Source: Melanocharis versteri (Eukaryota; Chordata; Aves; Passeriformes; Melanocharitidae). From it: DNA of 64,000 bases. The notes under the pieces are model-generated. The model saw only the letters and a list, made by a program, of their open reading frames with translations, was not told the DNA's origin and searched no databases. The translations under genes and the position numbers were made by a program. Within the stretch, counting starts at the first letter, position 1. Every line of letters starts with the position of its first letter. The stretch spans positions 1,254,368-1,318,367 of the forward strand of contig VZTG01007409.1 of assembly GCA_013397845.1 (NCBI GenBank), written 5' to 3'. This document shows positions 37,712 to 50,842 of this stretch, piece after piece.

Positions 37712-40700
37712 GACTAGTATGCATTTCTAGACAGTAGAAACAGAATTTAGAAAGAAATTTTTTGCACAAACTTTCCTTAGAACCAATATGCCAGTATCAT
37801 TTTCTGAGAGGGAAAAAAAACCCAAACCAAACCAAACAACTACAAAAAACTCACAGAACAGGGAAAAAACAAACCCAAAATGCACTCTTCAATTTTGCTT
37901 TGTTCTATTATCAGTTTTTTATATGTTTCATTAGGTTTCTTCTGCGTCTGTGAGTTTCCTTTTCTGCACAAGGAGACCTAGAAGACATTACTTAATTTCT
38001 GTGCTCTCCGGCAAGGTGTTGAGCAGTCTTTGGGAGCATCTGCATGGATTGTCTCTGTAGTTGGTGCTTTTCCTTACTTTTGCTGACAAATAAAGTATTT
38101 TTTCATTAGCACTTCAAAATGAGTTACATTTCATGCCAAGTCATTAAAACATAAAAGTACACACATCTCTGTTGCAATAAAGATGCAAGAGAAGTTTTCT
38201 GAGGTTAATATTATTCCCAGACAGTAAGTTCTCATGAGTTTTACATAATTGACATTTCCAGACTCTTAGAGGTTTTGGTAAGTTGATGCTAGGCTATGGT
38301 GATCCCAAATGGCAATGACAGAGTAAACTGAATGATTTCAGGTTTGCAGGTTTTCTGCTTCATCCATCATGTTAGGACTAAGTCTGCAGACTTATCTGAT
38401 CCCGCATGGCATTGGTCCCTGCTCTAAGGCTGGAGACCAAAAAGGCTAGCTGAAGAGTTAGGTTTCCAATTAGATCTTTCTCAGAAGTTGCAATTTGAGT
38501 TGGCTCCAAACCACAACTGAATCACAGACTTCTTCCACGTTGCTACCATCTCGGAAACATGATTTGTTGGTGATAATAAATACGTGAAGTACATTGCCTA
38601 CAGATTAAGTACATGCTCACACAGATAAGACTCCTAGGCTACAACCTGTCCTTATTTGTAGCGTCTACTCTTTGGTTCATGCTTGTTTTCTCTTTTTAGA
38701 TGGAATGGTTTCAGTTTTGCAATTAAAATGTTCTGTTTAAAACCCTCTGAGAAAGCAATGTGTAATTTCTCTGCGTGCCACAAAGTATAATAATACTAAT
38801 ATCAAGTCCTTTACATTCGGAAGTGCTAACAGTGGATACTCAGAAGGTTTCTCAAATCTGTTTAAGATTAGGCCTAAAAATAAATTGGAGCAAAAGGAAT
38901 GTTTTTATGTGCTCAGATATTAGGACCAGCTTGAGCTGCAGATCATCTTGGCAGCCATTGCTGGACCTCCCTGGTGTCTAAGGAATTGCAAACTCCTTTC
39001 CAAATCCTTTCGGAAATTGCCAGTTTGATAGAATAACATTGCAGGAAACCACTCAAATTTAACATATTTGCTGTTTCATGTTCTGCCAATACAATGACAG
39101 GACACCAGATTAGGTCATACTTTGAAAAATAAAACCTCAGACAATAGATCTGAATGCTGCATTTTATTATTTAAAAGATATCTCTTATTTTTGAAAATAT
39201 AGAGTCAGGAGAATGTGTACAGGTCCTTATATCATTCTTTTGTGGCTAGTTTCATAATATAACATGAACATTTTGCTTCAAGGAATAAATGCTTCTTTAC
39301 AGAAAAATGCTATCATGTAGCTGAAAAAGATATTATTTATATTTTGTACTCCTGGCAGTATATACAGAATACATTGAGAGAGGTCATTAGAGAAAAAGTC
39401 TTGGTTTGCCCCTAAAGGATTAAAAATTTAAGTAAGGTACAGCTAAATAGTTCAGATTTCAAAATTATTACATTTGGTTAACAAAACAAATTAGAAATTA
39501 TTGTCTACTTTCTTAACTTTTACTGTAACTTGGATTAGAGTGCAAATTCAAAGATTAACAAATAAGTTACTATTCAGAAATAAGTATCTGAACGTGGTGC
39601 AAATAATAGACGTCCCCTACTCCAAATTGCAATGAAATGAAATATGGAAGCTAAAGGATGTCAAGAGCAGGTTCTATAGGAGCTATAGTCATGATGAGAC
39701 AGAGACAGGTAGCTAAATGATATCCTAAGAGATACAAATTATGTATACTTTATACATAGATGTATCATGATGGAAATTCTTGGTAAAGATTTTTTTTTTT
39801 TTATTTCTGTCTTTTTAAAAATTAGTTGTCAAGGTCAAACAACTCATCACAGATCTGGAAGGGTTATGGGGAAGGATACGACACGTTTTGAAAACCATGG
39901 AGAGTTGTTCTAAAATGCACTGAGACCATCTGTGTTAATTCCTTAAAAACAAGTTGTCTATAGCTTGTGCATTATGTTATTAGCATGAGTAACTCAAGTT
40001 ATGCTCCCATGGAAATTTTTTGGCAAATATTTATCCTAAATCTAGCAGTTGATGGAAGATTAGGTAACTCTGCTGTTCTATGTCACCAAAGAGTTCTCCA
40101 GCAGAGGATGGAACGTACCTATTAAAATTCTGGTCTTGCATCCTTTTGTGGGATATGGAAATGTGACTGATTTTGTTCCCAGCCAAGAATGCTCAGCTCT
40201 GGAGTTTGAGTATTTCACTGAACATCTTTCCATTAATCAATGATGATTCAACTAAAGCAAAATATTTCCTAAAAATACATTTACAACACTTTCTGTGAAA
40301 ATTATAAATATCTTTTTTCAAATGATTTTTTTTTGTTGTTTTGATGATGAGTCTATCCAGAGTAGCATAGATTAGAGTGCTTTGGCTTTTACATCATTTT
40401 ATGGTCAATATCAATAACAATGATATTAAAAATAAATATTTTGAATGAAAATTTATATTTATATTTTTTCATTCACTTGAACAATTTTTCACTTTAACGA
40501 TTTCTTAAAAATATTAAACTTTATTTCTAATGGAAATATACAGCATCCACCAGGATCTATCAACACTAGTTTTATTTTTCCTTTGTCTGATATCTGCTGA
40601 ATGGAAATTCGATTGTTTAGTGGGAGTGTTTTACTCTTTGGAAACACTCCCATCTTCTGCAGTTTTCAGTTCCTTGTAACCTTGATATATAAAAATGCTT

Positions 40701-42464
40701 TAACATAAGAAAATAAATTATTTTAACCCTTAGAAATGCATTTCAGTATTATGCATAGAGGTTGATATCTTTTTCAAATGTTGGATCTTCTGCGTCATTA
40801 AATATGTTTGAGATACACTAAAAATGAATGGAAGCATCAGTCTGTTTTTCCTCCACAGCAGATAAGAGGCCCTTGTTTCCCTTTCAAAAATTTAAATGGC
40901 AGCTGTTTTGGCAGCTGCATAGCCATGTAAACAAGATACGGTTTTCAAGTTTCCACATATTTATCATATTACAGGCATTGGGAGACTGAACCAATGAAAC
41001 AAAAAACTCTAAGTAGAGGTTGAGTGAGTTAGACTACCAAAAAGGAGATGTGTTGTTACCCAAGCTCAAAAAACTCTAGGGCAATGAGGAATTAAAATGT
41101 TAAAATTAAAGCACAATTTCCTTCCTAACAAGAAGATCGATACTTACACAGAATATATCAAAAATACAACCAACTGAATGCATAAATAAAGATATAAATA
41201 ATTCATATTTTTATTAATTAAAAAAAAAAGACAACAGTAAACATATCTATTAAGCAAAATTACTTACAAGATGCACTGAGCTTCAAAATACTCCTAACAG
41301 AATTAAAATGCAAACCAGAGTAATAATTACCTGCATTTTCTTCCATACAAGCAGAGCAACTAATTTCCTTTCTTCTTGTCACCATAGAAAACTAGTCTAA
41401 GGAGAAATAATAATATTCAGCTGGAAGCGTGGAAGGTAGAATACAAACTAATTTTACCAGAGTAGATATGTAGGTATCTTTGGCTTGTATTTTGTAGGTT
41501 TTTTGTATTTATTTTCAAGTCCTCTACATCTGAATCGATGATGTAGATTTTGAATACTGACACATCCATAAATTCTGGTAAAGTTAAATATATAAATTAT
41601 GCGTTTAAAAATAGTTGAATCTTGGAACTCAATAAAGTGGCTGGGCATTTTTTTTTACGTTAAACATGTGAATAGCCTCACTGACCCTCCTAGAGCTCAC
41701 TTTTGCTCTTTTCTCTGTGATAGTAATCATGTTCCCAATGTTTTGCAAACTTCTAGTTGCTTTGCTGGATAGGTAACGATGGTTTGTCTTTCTGTCATGT
41801 TAGACAGCTTGATGTCCTCCACATGCTATAGACTTTGCAGAAAACTCTTCCTCAGATACCCTTTACAGATTCCACATTTTACTTCATCTTCATCTTTGAA
41901 AGTTATTAAAAAACTGACTGTGGGCTTTCAGAAAGTTATAAAACCTGCAAAAATTGATCACAGAGAGTTTGGTCTAGAGTATAATGTTGGGCTTTTTTAT
42001 TTACAAAATAAAAACAGTTGGGAAACATTCAGACCACCTGAAGACTGTCTTGTTTTATACTCAGTGGAAATGCAGTTTGTTGTAAACTAAGAAAGTAATC
42101 CAGAAATCTTATTCCCAGCATACCCTTTACTATATATAGTCAGGCATGATGTATTGGACTATGAAGTTACCGAACTGTAGGTGTATATATACACACAGAC
42201 AAAGTTATGGTTACTTAACTCACTGATGCCCTTGGAAAATCTGGTCTTATGACGCTTCTGAAACTGGGAACATATTCTTTCTAGAAGGAAAAACTAGATA
42301 CTTCTGGTTCTGCAGGACTGGAAAATAATAGTGTGGGTTTTTTTTAACTAATCAAGTATAGAGAATGATGTGTATCTGCATATTAGACCCAGTTTTTTCA
42401 GACAGTGTTCTGTCCTTGGGGAAGAGAGACAAAAATATTTTACGGCCAAAAAAAAAAAAAAAAA

Positions 42465-42500
42465 NNNNNNNNNNNNNNNNNNNNNNNNNNNNNNNNNNNN
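42465..42500. other. Assembly gap (36 N) within a poly-A run
   Basis: Thirty-six N bases are bordered by 17 A on the left (42448-42464) and 10 A on the right (42501-42510). The gap almost certainly comes from sequencing failure through an A homopolymer. Its true length is unknown. Open frames crossing it are meaningless. Confidence 0.99.
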
Positions 42501-42671
42501 AAAAAAAAAAGGTGGTGGCTGTCTGAGGTCACTTATATGTGTGTATAACTCCCAAGATCTGTCCAAAGGGATCCAGGAGTATGGAGCAAAGACTAATGCA
42601 ATACAGCATGGGTAAAAGCATGTCCCTCAGTTATAACGTTGCTGTCTCAGATAGTTAAATATGTGGCATAA

Positions 42672-42766
42672 TGTGTGTGTGTGTTTGCATGCATGCACAT
42701 AACACTTGTAAACAATCACATACCAATACATGCACACACATTTGTATTTATATCTATCTATCTGTT
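42672..42766. repeat. GT, GCAT and TATC microsatellite cluster
   Basis: GTGTGTGTGTGTT and GCATGCATGCAC are followed by a CA-rich stretch and then a TATCTATCTATC run (about 42752-42764). Simple sequence repeats only. Confidence 0.85.
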
Positions 42767-44828
42767 TTTAAAATATTTTAACTTGGCATGTGACAAGAAA
42801 ACTTTAAAAAAGCTCAACAAATCTATCTTGCCTAAAGCGCTGAATTTCTAAGGCCAGGCCTGACTGGTAAGTTAGTTAGCACTGAGTGATGGTTTCTTGT
42901 GCAAGAAATGGACCACAGCATGTTTAATGTTCATTGGCAGCTTTCCCCTCACTTAAGGCAATAATAAGATACCTTTAACACTCGAACAACCAAACCTAAT
43001 CAAGGGGTTCATGCAAAAGGATGTAAATCAGGAGGAAAAAAAAATGGAGTGGTCTTTTGGTCTTGCCGGAGGAAAGAAATATTGTATTCTGCTCTTGAAT
43101 GCAGGACAGAGAAATTGAAACAGGTGTCAGAGAAAAGCCAGGTCTGCATCCCATAGGTAGGGCTGGAAGGTCCGTGTGCCAATGCTGTGGTAAGCAACCG
43201 GTGGCAGGATCCCTCCCTGGGTGGTCAGGCAGATACCTATCAGTGCAGAGCTGAAACGTAGCCATAACATCAATTTTGAATGCATCTAAACTAAACTGCA
43301 AGTGTGCACTGCAGTATGCCCTGAATCCAAAATCTGGTGGAAACATGTGATGGCTCTCATCCAGACAGGACTCCCAGGTAACCATCCCATAGAAAATAGA
43401 TGAGAGAGAGAAAGCTTGCTCTGGTTTGGAGGCAGGGCCCTTCTCCAGACCCATCAGCTCTGAAGTGTTCCCAGTTCACATCCCAGTTTAGATTGCAGCC
43501 TCCAAGTTTTCAAGCACCCACTGTACTTCTTGTATATCTGCCAATATGTGTAATAATAATTATACCAATTTTCAGGGTGGACTATAACTCCTAAAGCAAA
43601 AAAATAAATGCTTTTGCTTTTGCCTTTCTACAAAAGAAGTAATATCTTAAGACAGCAATTCAGTAAACTATTTTGGCACCAAATACGGCATTTAGGACCC
43701 TAAATTTTGGGAGAAACAACCTAATACATTTTGCACTTGATATATACCAAGCACCTTGAAGGCCAGGCAAAAATTTGTGTATATGCTCTGTGTAAGGATA
43801 TAAATGTCACTTAGGGTCCAAATTCTGTGACCTGAAAGTTTGAAAACTATTTTCTTTGACAAACAGCATCTGTTTCCTGTACATGGTTTGCTGAAATAAT
43901 AGGAAAAGGGGATGTAGATTTAGCCACTGCCTTGAAGACTGATGAGTCTTGAATCTCCCCAGTTATTACAGAGTATATCAGTGAGACATGTAGTTATCCT
44001 AATCAACATCTGCAATGCATGTTTCAAACTGGAACAGGTCAAAATCACTGTTTTGGTAGCGATCAGTACATGTGATTTATATATACCTGCCTGCATGGTT
44101 AAAGTTTCTAATGAAACCACAAGATCAAGCAGTCCCACAAAGAAAGCAAAAGAGCTTGGGAAAAGTTTCTTATTGTTATAGCTCATTTCTGCAAAATTTA
44201 CTGGTGTCAATAAACACTCCTTCTTGCTTTAAATTTATCTGCTAAGTTTGATAAGCCAACATTGCAAACCTACTGGTTTGAACCTGGATAAATTTAAGGT
44301 GGCTTAAAATTCTGGATGAGGGATTCGTACCTACTCAGCAGAAGTTTCAGTTTGAGACTAAGTGGCTGCCACATCAGCAGCTAAAAATAAGAACTGTAAT
44401 ATTCATAGATTTAAGGCAACTCTGATTTAAGCCAGTGACTGATATCTGGTCTCCTCTTCATGTGGTTCTCTCTCCAACTGTCAATCAAACCAGGAGTTTT
44501 CTGAGGACAGAGAGAAGCAGCTGCAGATTCAATAGGAGCTCTGAGTAGCTCATCAGCACAGCTGTTCCCCTACATTTGTTTCCAAAGCAAAAAGTCTTTT
44601 GTGTTTATATTAGGTAAGGAAATGTACTATTTGTGCGTATGAGACTCCTCATGAAAGCCTCTGAAAGGCAAAAAAGGAAAAAAATATGCTTTAGTAACAG
44701 CTTTTGATGGCAACTTAGAGTTAATTTACTTAGAAATAAAGTGCTTGTTAATATTAGTAAAGATTTTGTACTGTAGTGCTTATAAAGTGAATCATGGCCT
44801 GGCTGTCAGTCAAACCACCTTTTATGGA

Positions 44829-44861
44829 TCTCTTCTCTTCCTCTTCTCTTGTCCTTCTTTC

Positions 44862-44920
<59 letters not shown>

Positions 44921-45034
44921 CTCTCTTTCTCTCTTTCTCTCTTTCTCTCTCTCTTTCTGTCTCTCTTCCTCTCTCTCTTTCTGTCTCTCTCTCTTTCTTC
45001 CTCTTCCTTCCTACCCTTTTCCACCCTTCTTTTC
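44829..45034. repeat. (TTTC)n microsatellite inside a 200-bp polypyrimidine tract
   Basis: A perfect run of about 14 TTTC units lies at about 44864-44920. It is followed by degenerate CTCT/CTTT/CTGT sequence up to about 45034 and preceded by a TCTTC-rich lead-in. Nearly all bases on the plus strand are pyrimidines. Five overlapping open frames on both strands (poly-FLS and poly-KER) come only from the repeat. Such tracts are length-unstable and can form triplex DNA; that is general knowledge, not shown here. Confidence 0.98.
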
Positions 45035-45675
45035 TTCTTTTTAAAAAGAAATAGCATAAAGCAACTACATTTAGCAAGATTATGTTAATATTCATTAATT
45101 AATTGATAAATACTAAAAATCTATATACTTTATAAATAAAGTCAGGGTAGGGTTCTCTCCAGTGCACATGAGAATAGTATATTTGATTTAAAAAAAGAAA
45201 AAAACAGACAGAATGATTGGATAATATCCCAAAATTCTGAGGCATCCTGCCTCTGAAGTTCATGGACAACTGACCCTAGACCCTCATTTTCATGAGAAGA
45301 TCCATGTTTCGAGTAGAGGGGTATCTGAACTTGTTTATGCAGTAGAGAGATTAATCTGACACAGCAACAGAGATTATTCTCTGATTCCAAACTGTTCCAA
45401 AAAGATTGCAATTGTCTTGATTTTGTAATGCTTTTGCTCACATAAATTCTTCATTGCCTGTCTAATGAGCATAACAAAAGTGATTTGTGATTTGTGTTAT
45501 TTTCTAGCAAGATTTTAAAGTAGCAAAACTTGTGAACAAAAGTTGCAAATCAAAGAAGACAAAGTGATTTCTTACAAAAATAAATTAAAAATCACTGTTT
45601 TTGTAAAAAAAAAAAAAAAGAAAGTTCAGCTTTCTTTTTGTCTTTGTACATTTAGATGCAGTGGTTCATAAAAGG

Positions 45676-45742
45676 ACAGACTCAAACCCATTGAAATCGA
45701 TGAAAGTTTCTGTTGACTTCCAAAGGCTTTGGACTGAATCCA
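45676..45742. repeat. Decayed sauropsid palindromic repeat
   Basis: The block CCCATTGAAATCGATGAAAG (from 45688) faces TTCTGTTGACTTCCAAAGGC about 20 bp later. Then comes TTTGGACTGAATCCAGAG. These are the two arms and the GGATC(A/T)GG-like tail of the same palindromic repeat family as at 14.0 and 16.2 kb. This is one of the better preserved copies in the window. Confidence 0.6.
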
Positions 45743-48700
45743 GAGTACACATTCATGGCTTCAAAGTAGGAGACCCATTAAAAAAATGCAGTTCTTGGTG
45801 TGTAATGCTACAGTCTTTTGTGTTTTCATTATAACAATTACAACAGAAGACCTTTGTGCCAGATGTTGGGTCACTCACGAGAAACATCTGTTAGTAGCAC
45901 GCAAAACCTGGCTGGATCAGGGCCATTAGGAAAAATAAACAAAAATACATTCTTTGTTTTCATTACAAGAATTATTGTAATTCTCCCAAGAACATGATCT
46001 TTCCCCACAAGAGGAAGATTTTGTGAGCCATATACACTAAAACCTGAAGACATGAGATCAGTGCCAGCAAGAGCTTTCCTGGAAACTTCTAGACTCATTT
46101 GGATCTGGCCTGAAACAAAGCAGAGAACCAGCTTCTCTTTTCTCTGACATAATAGATTTGTTTTTCCCCTGCTGTCTGAGGGTAAGAAAGCAGCTTCAAC
46201 ACAAATCATGCATAGGACATACACAATTTCTTTTTTCTCCTCCATTTTTTTCTCCTTATTTTTTTTTTTTTCCCTCTTACTTGATAAGCCATTCTGACTG
46301 GGATCTATTTCAAGCTGTTTGGATTGTCAAATGTTTAGCGAGAAGTTAGGTCACACTTTTGGTAAAAGCTGCATGTCAAGTCAATTTTCAAAGGCTAGTA
46401 GCCAAAGTTCACACAAGGTAGTCTTGTACCCCAGCAGCGGATGGGAATCAGTCCCAGTGGATCTGCTCTTGGCAGAGCCTATTTGTACTGGTTTGTGCTA
46501 GCGGGATATGTGGCCTGGGACACAGGCTGGAGGTCTTCTCTCTGGGAAGGGTCATATGCCGAGCTGAAAACTTGGGGCCATGCCCAGCCATTCTTAGTAG
46601 CTGAGCTCACATCTGCAGAAGATCTCTGAGAGGAACTCCCAAAAGTATCCGGACCGACCGAAGGAGACAGCCTGGTTTTCCTGCAAAGGAACATAGCTAT
46701 TGTGCTATTAAAATATCTTTAAAGTGATGAGGGAAAGTGGAGAGTTCAAAAATAATGGCAATTGCACGGATATTGTGCTTTCAGCAACAAGTCTGTTGAC
46801 TTAAATAAAGTTCACTGGGGTCAGTTGCGATGGTGGAATATGGCCAAGGGGTCCAGGGTAAGGATTAGACCTATTGAGGAAGATGATAGAAGGAAGACCT
46901 TATCAAGACTTTTTGTATAAAATACTGGAGAGACAGAGGAGTTTGCCGAAGGTGAAAATGTCTCAAAATATATGTGTTTTTTGCTCCTTTTTTTTTCTGT
47001 GGAGCATGTAGATTTGTAGATCAACAGTTATTCTCAGATCAAAGGTGGAATTTCTCATGACACAATCAAGGAAATGTTAAAACCTCGGGAGAATCAATAG
47101 TTTAATGACGACCACTTCTTTTTCACCCTTATTTTACCCAACCTATATTTGGTCACAACATTTTTTTAGCTGTGCCCCCATGCCCCCTTCCTGTTTTTAA
47201 GAAAAACCTTGGGATTTTTCTGGCACAAAAAAAGGAAAACTGGCCTCATGGATACCAGTTGCCTGTTATAGTCTTGGTGTTAGTCCTGTACAGACACGCA
47301 AGAGACAGATGGAAGTGCAATTGCTGTTGAATACTGCAGGAGAGAGGAGGTTTAGGGGAATATTAGCCTGTTCCTCTTCATATGTGATTTTGCCTGTGGA
47401 GCACATGGCATGCACTGCGCATGTGGGAAGCTGCAGATGTCAGGCCAATACTTTTCATGACCTGTCTCAGTATTATTCTCTGCAAAGACCTTGGGGGTGA
47501 TGCTGTGAATCCCCTTAGTGAATTTTGCTTTTACTGGCTGACACTGGCTCAGCACAACTTTTCTGCCTGGAAGGTCCTGCTCATATAAGGGAAGGAAATG
47601 CAGACGGTCACAAACCTCATCCTCCTGGAATGAAACAAAAACATGCCTCTCTGGGAACACCTGTTACTGGTTTAAATGTCTGTTTACACTGACCCTTAAA
47701 GCAAGCTGAAACTAAGAGAAGGGTGGAGCTTGGAAAGGGAAGGACAGCTGAGAAAAATCTGTTCTGCGTGCAGTGAAGATTTTTAATTTGCAAAAAACCA
47801 GAACTCAGACAACACTGTCTAGTGGTGTCTTGATGGGGCGATAGGAAGCTGGGTCATAGAATATAACTTTTGTCTAATGTCAAGCCAAATGCCCAACAGG
47901 TGTAAATTCCTATAAATCACTGGAGCTTTCCTTCTGTATGTTATGCTGCTCTGTGTTGTGGGCCATACAGACAAGCCTCTGTTTGGGCTTTCTGTAGGGC
48001 ATTAGAAGTTTTTGTATGACCTGCCTCCTGTTTTTGACCTTTTGTCAAAACCCGACTGGTCCACATTGCATTCTTCAACCTCTTTTAGTCACTTGTTACC
48101 TCCCGCATGCTCACGCTATTTGCTGGCCTCTGTTGCACTCATCCTTCCTGCTCGTGGTCAAGCACACAAGACACATCTCCTAATAGAGAAGCTGAGAAAC
48201 AGATTTGAAGTCAGCTGGCCAATGTGATGACTTGACAGCTGCATGACCAAAAATGTCCCTTGTTTCCTGGACTCCCCATGACGATCCTACATAACCTCCA
48301 TGGAAGCAGATGTCCTGACCATAGCCAGCAACGTGTGCCCTGGCTGGGGACAAGCTGTCAGGAAGAAGTCATTCTGATTTGGAAGCAGAATCATTGATTA
48401 CCCTTTCAAAATTATAACTTTACTCTTTTAATTAAGTGAGCTTGCAGGAACATGTGTGAGACCCCCTGATGCTGGAGTGTGTTGTTTTGAAAGGGTCACC
48501 TACAATGATGATGGAAATATTTACTTTCTCTATCACTTCTCATTTCTGCTAACCTATTTCTTTATTTTTCTCCTGACCATTAACTCTTCTGTCTGGAGCA
48601 TATATTAAGAGTTAAGAATTGAAGAACAACCACTGGCTTTTCTCCACCATATGACAGTTTCTTGAAATATCTTAAAAGCCTGTGTTTATCTATTTCTTAT

Positions 48701-48755
48701 ACTGATTAACTGGCTGAGCAGAAATGGTATTTTTTTTTTTTATCCTTACCTTCAG

Positions 48756-48791
48756 AGTGCTTTCTCTTCCCTGGAGCAGTTCAGAGTTCAG
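48756..48791 (+). other. Microexon-like segment (36 bp), unconfirmed
   Basis: A long T-rich acceptor (poly-T, then ATCCTTACCTTCAG ending at 48755) and a donor (GTTCAG|GTAATG) enclose 36 bp, a multiple of three. All three frames are open; the first reads SAFSSLEQFRVQ. At this length open frames are expected by chance. Confidence 0.15.
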
Positions 48792-50642
48792 GTAATGAAG
48801 ACAGTTTTCTGTAAATGGTGTATGAAATGGAGAGAAGTTAACTCTACAGGACTGTGGACCTGTCTTTAAAAAGGACTATCTGTTATCCAGTGTGGCTGAA
48901 TGTAATACAGAAAGCAAAACTTAAAAACAGAGCACTTCACCATGACCATTTCTAGGGGAAAATGGACCTCGGAGCTTTAGTTTTCCTTGTAGGTCTTCAA
49001 AATTGACTATATAATATTGCACAACCCAAAGAATTACTAAATTTATTATTGCCCTAGATTTTAAATTTGTGTACAGAAAGCAGAGCGGAAAAAAGGAGAA
49101 ATTCACATTGTCGACAGACTAAGTCAAATTTGCATTGATTTTTCCATTGACTTGCCATCCATGTAATGCAGGAAAGCTGGCATAATACAGAACAGTGCTG
49201 CTGTTCAGCTACTGGCACTGCAAATACCGATTGCTCTATCGACACCCTCCAGGGCAATTCGTTACCCACAGTGTCTAACCTGGTTGTAGCTGCAATCAGC
49301 TGACTGCAGACAGTAGCTGGGTTTTCTGCATCTGACATCTGAGGAACAAATATTGTATGGATAATAGGTTAATAGCTGGTTAATAGGATACTGTAGGTTA
49401 GGGCTTTAATAGAAGGTAAAGTTCTCATTTTCCTTACCTAATAATAATGCTTATGCTGGCACCAGAAAGTTGTTTCTGTTCAGCTTCCATTTGTTGCTGT
49501 GATTTCAGAGCATTTATGACTACAGGAACATTGCTATGGCACACACAGCACAGGTCAAGAAAGAGGACAAAGCTCCAAAATTGCAGCTGTCCATTAGACT
49601 TGCCTGGATTATTACAGATATCATGAAACTACCAGAGGAAATTTTATAGAAATTAAGAGAAAGGCTCATCCTGAATTTCATTTCTTCAGTGCATTGGTAG
49701 ATAATGTTCAAAACCTATTTCCCAAGCTGTGGTATTGAAGTTTGACTAGATGTATAATAACATTGATACAATAATGGAATACTAGAAAGTAGAAGTTTTA
49801 TCAAATCAATCTGCAACTGAATGAGTAAGTGCTTTTCTGACAGGCAGGAAGTTTTGGAAGCAGTTTTGGAAGCTTTTCAAACAGAAGCATTTCAAAACCT
49901 GACAGAAAAAGTAGTTTAATTAATGTTGGAGATCTACTTTTGACAAAGCAAAAATTTGCTAAATGCTGCAGAAGATTTTGTTTCAGCATAAGCAAAATAA
50001 CAATACCAATCACCATTATGGTACAGAAAATAAGGCAGTACTCATGGAATTGTGTAGATGCAATGTGGGAAATAGATATTACAAAATGTAATATTGATGT
50101 ATTCAATAATAATAGAAATGAAATGTGAAAAGCTGAAATGCCAAGTCCTTCAGATAAGAGCTTGTACCATAGAAATGGTGGTAACAAGTATTGCTCTCAT
50201 ATATATTACTTTTCCTTTTGGTATTCCTATTCATGTCAGAAGGGTCAGTGAAACCACCACTGTAATACTTTGACTGTTTATTTCCAGATGCACCCCAAAT
50301 TCTCAAGTTCATTACACAGACTATGAAATCATTACAATTTTCACCTAAGAAATGAAGGGGCACGTATTTAAGAACAGAAGATTTGCATGGTAGACGATGT
50401 TATTTTGTTACCTGAAATGTTTATATATCCTCTTATCCCAGACATTTGTCTTATAAAATCCCCAAGTTCAAGTCATGGATGATTTTGAGCATCTGATTAA
50501 ACAGGCAGTGAAAAATTGAAAGAGACTTTTATGCACAAAGTTGTATCACATCAGTAATTATATAGACACATTGCCTTGGCACTCCATGAACTGTGAACAG
50601 TATAAGGCAATGAATTATTTAAATTTCTCTTTTAAACCCTAG

Positions 50643-50703
50643 GGCATGCAGAAAAGCATTTGAACAGTTGGAATCTAGTTTATTGCAGGATGAGCTCTGA
50701 GAG
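50643..50703 (+). other. Exon-like segment (61 bp), unconfirmed
   Basis: The acceptor ATTTCTCTTTTAAACCCTAG ends at 50642 and the optimal donor GAGAG|GTAAGT follows 50703. One frame is open, reading HAEKHLNSWNLVYCRMSSE after two leading bases. The peptide is not recognised. It lies about 140 bp before the LTR-like element and could be part of a transcript ending at that element's poly(A) signal. Confidence 0.18.
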
Positions 50704-50842
50704 GTAAGTCCTTTAATATGGGAGAGGTTATCACCCACCAGCCCATAGTGAACAAACAAATGACTACTCAAGACTTCAGCTCCATCAGGGTATGGACATT
50801 AACTTTCAGATAGATGTTTCAAGAAGTTGGGTTACAAATATA

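Larger units (their letters stand above)
31086..44828. other. Unique sequence with an old LINE remnant and an assembly gap, no gene seen
   Basis: Besides the features listed, this holds A-rich stretches (34055-34098), a T run at about 36998-37013, and two overlapping opposite-strand frames at 37059-37525 (114 and 141 codons) with no recognisable domain. The 152-codon minus frame at 42996-43454 is the longest non-repeat frame in the window but shows no domain or exon signals. Confidence 0.5.
45035..50642. other. Unique sequence, no gene seen
   Basis: The 46.43-46.68 kb and 47.3-47.66 kb intervals are GC-richer and open in frames on both strands (62-102 codons), but no family is recognised. 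The palindromic repeat at 45.7 kb and the microexon-like segment at 48.76 kb are listed separately. Confidence 0.5.

Noticed and set aside
42348..42615. Open frames spanning the N gap
   Set aside because: They are built from unknown bases and homopolymer sequence.
42996..43454. 152-codon minus-strand open frame outside repeats
   Set aside because: Length is near the chance maximum for 64 kb over six frames. No domain, no splice signals fitting an exon, and proline- and histidine-rich composition without pattern.
44745..45095. Five overlapping frames coding for FLS- and KER-rich peptides
   Set aside because: They arise from the TTTC/GAAA microsatellite.
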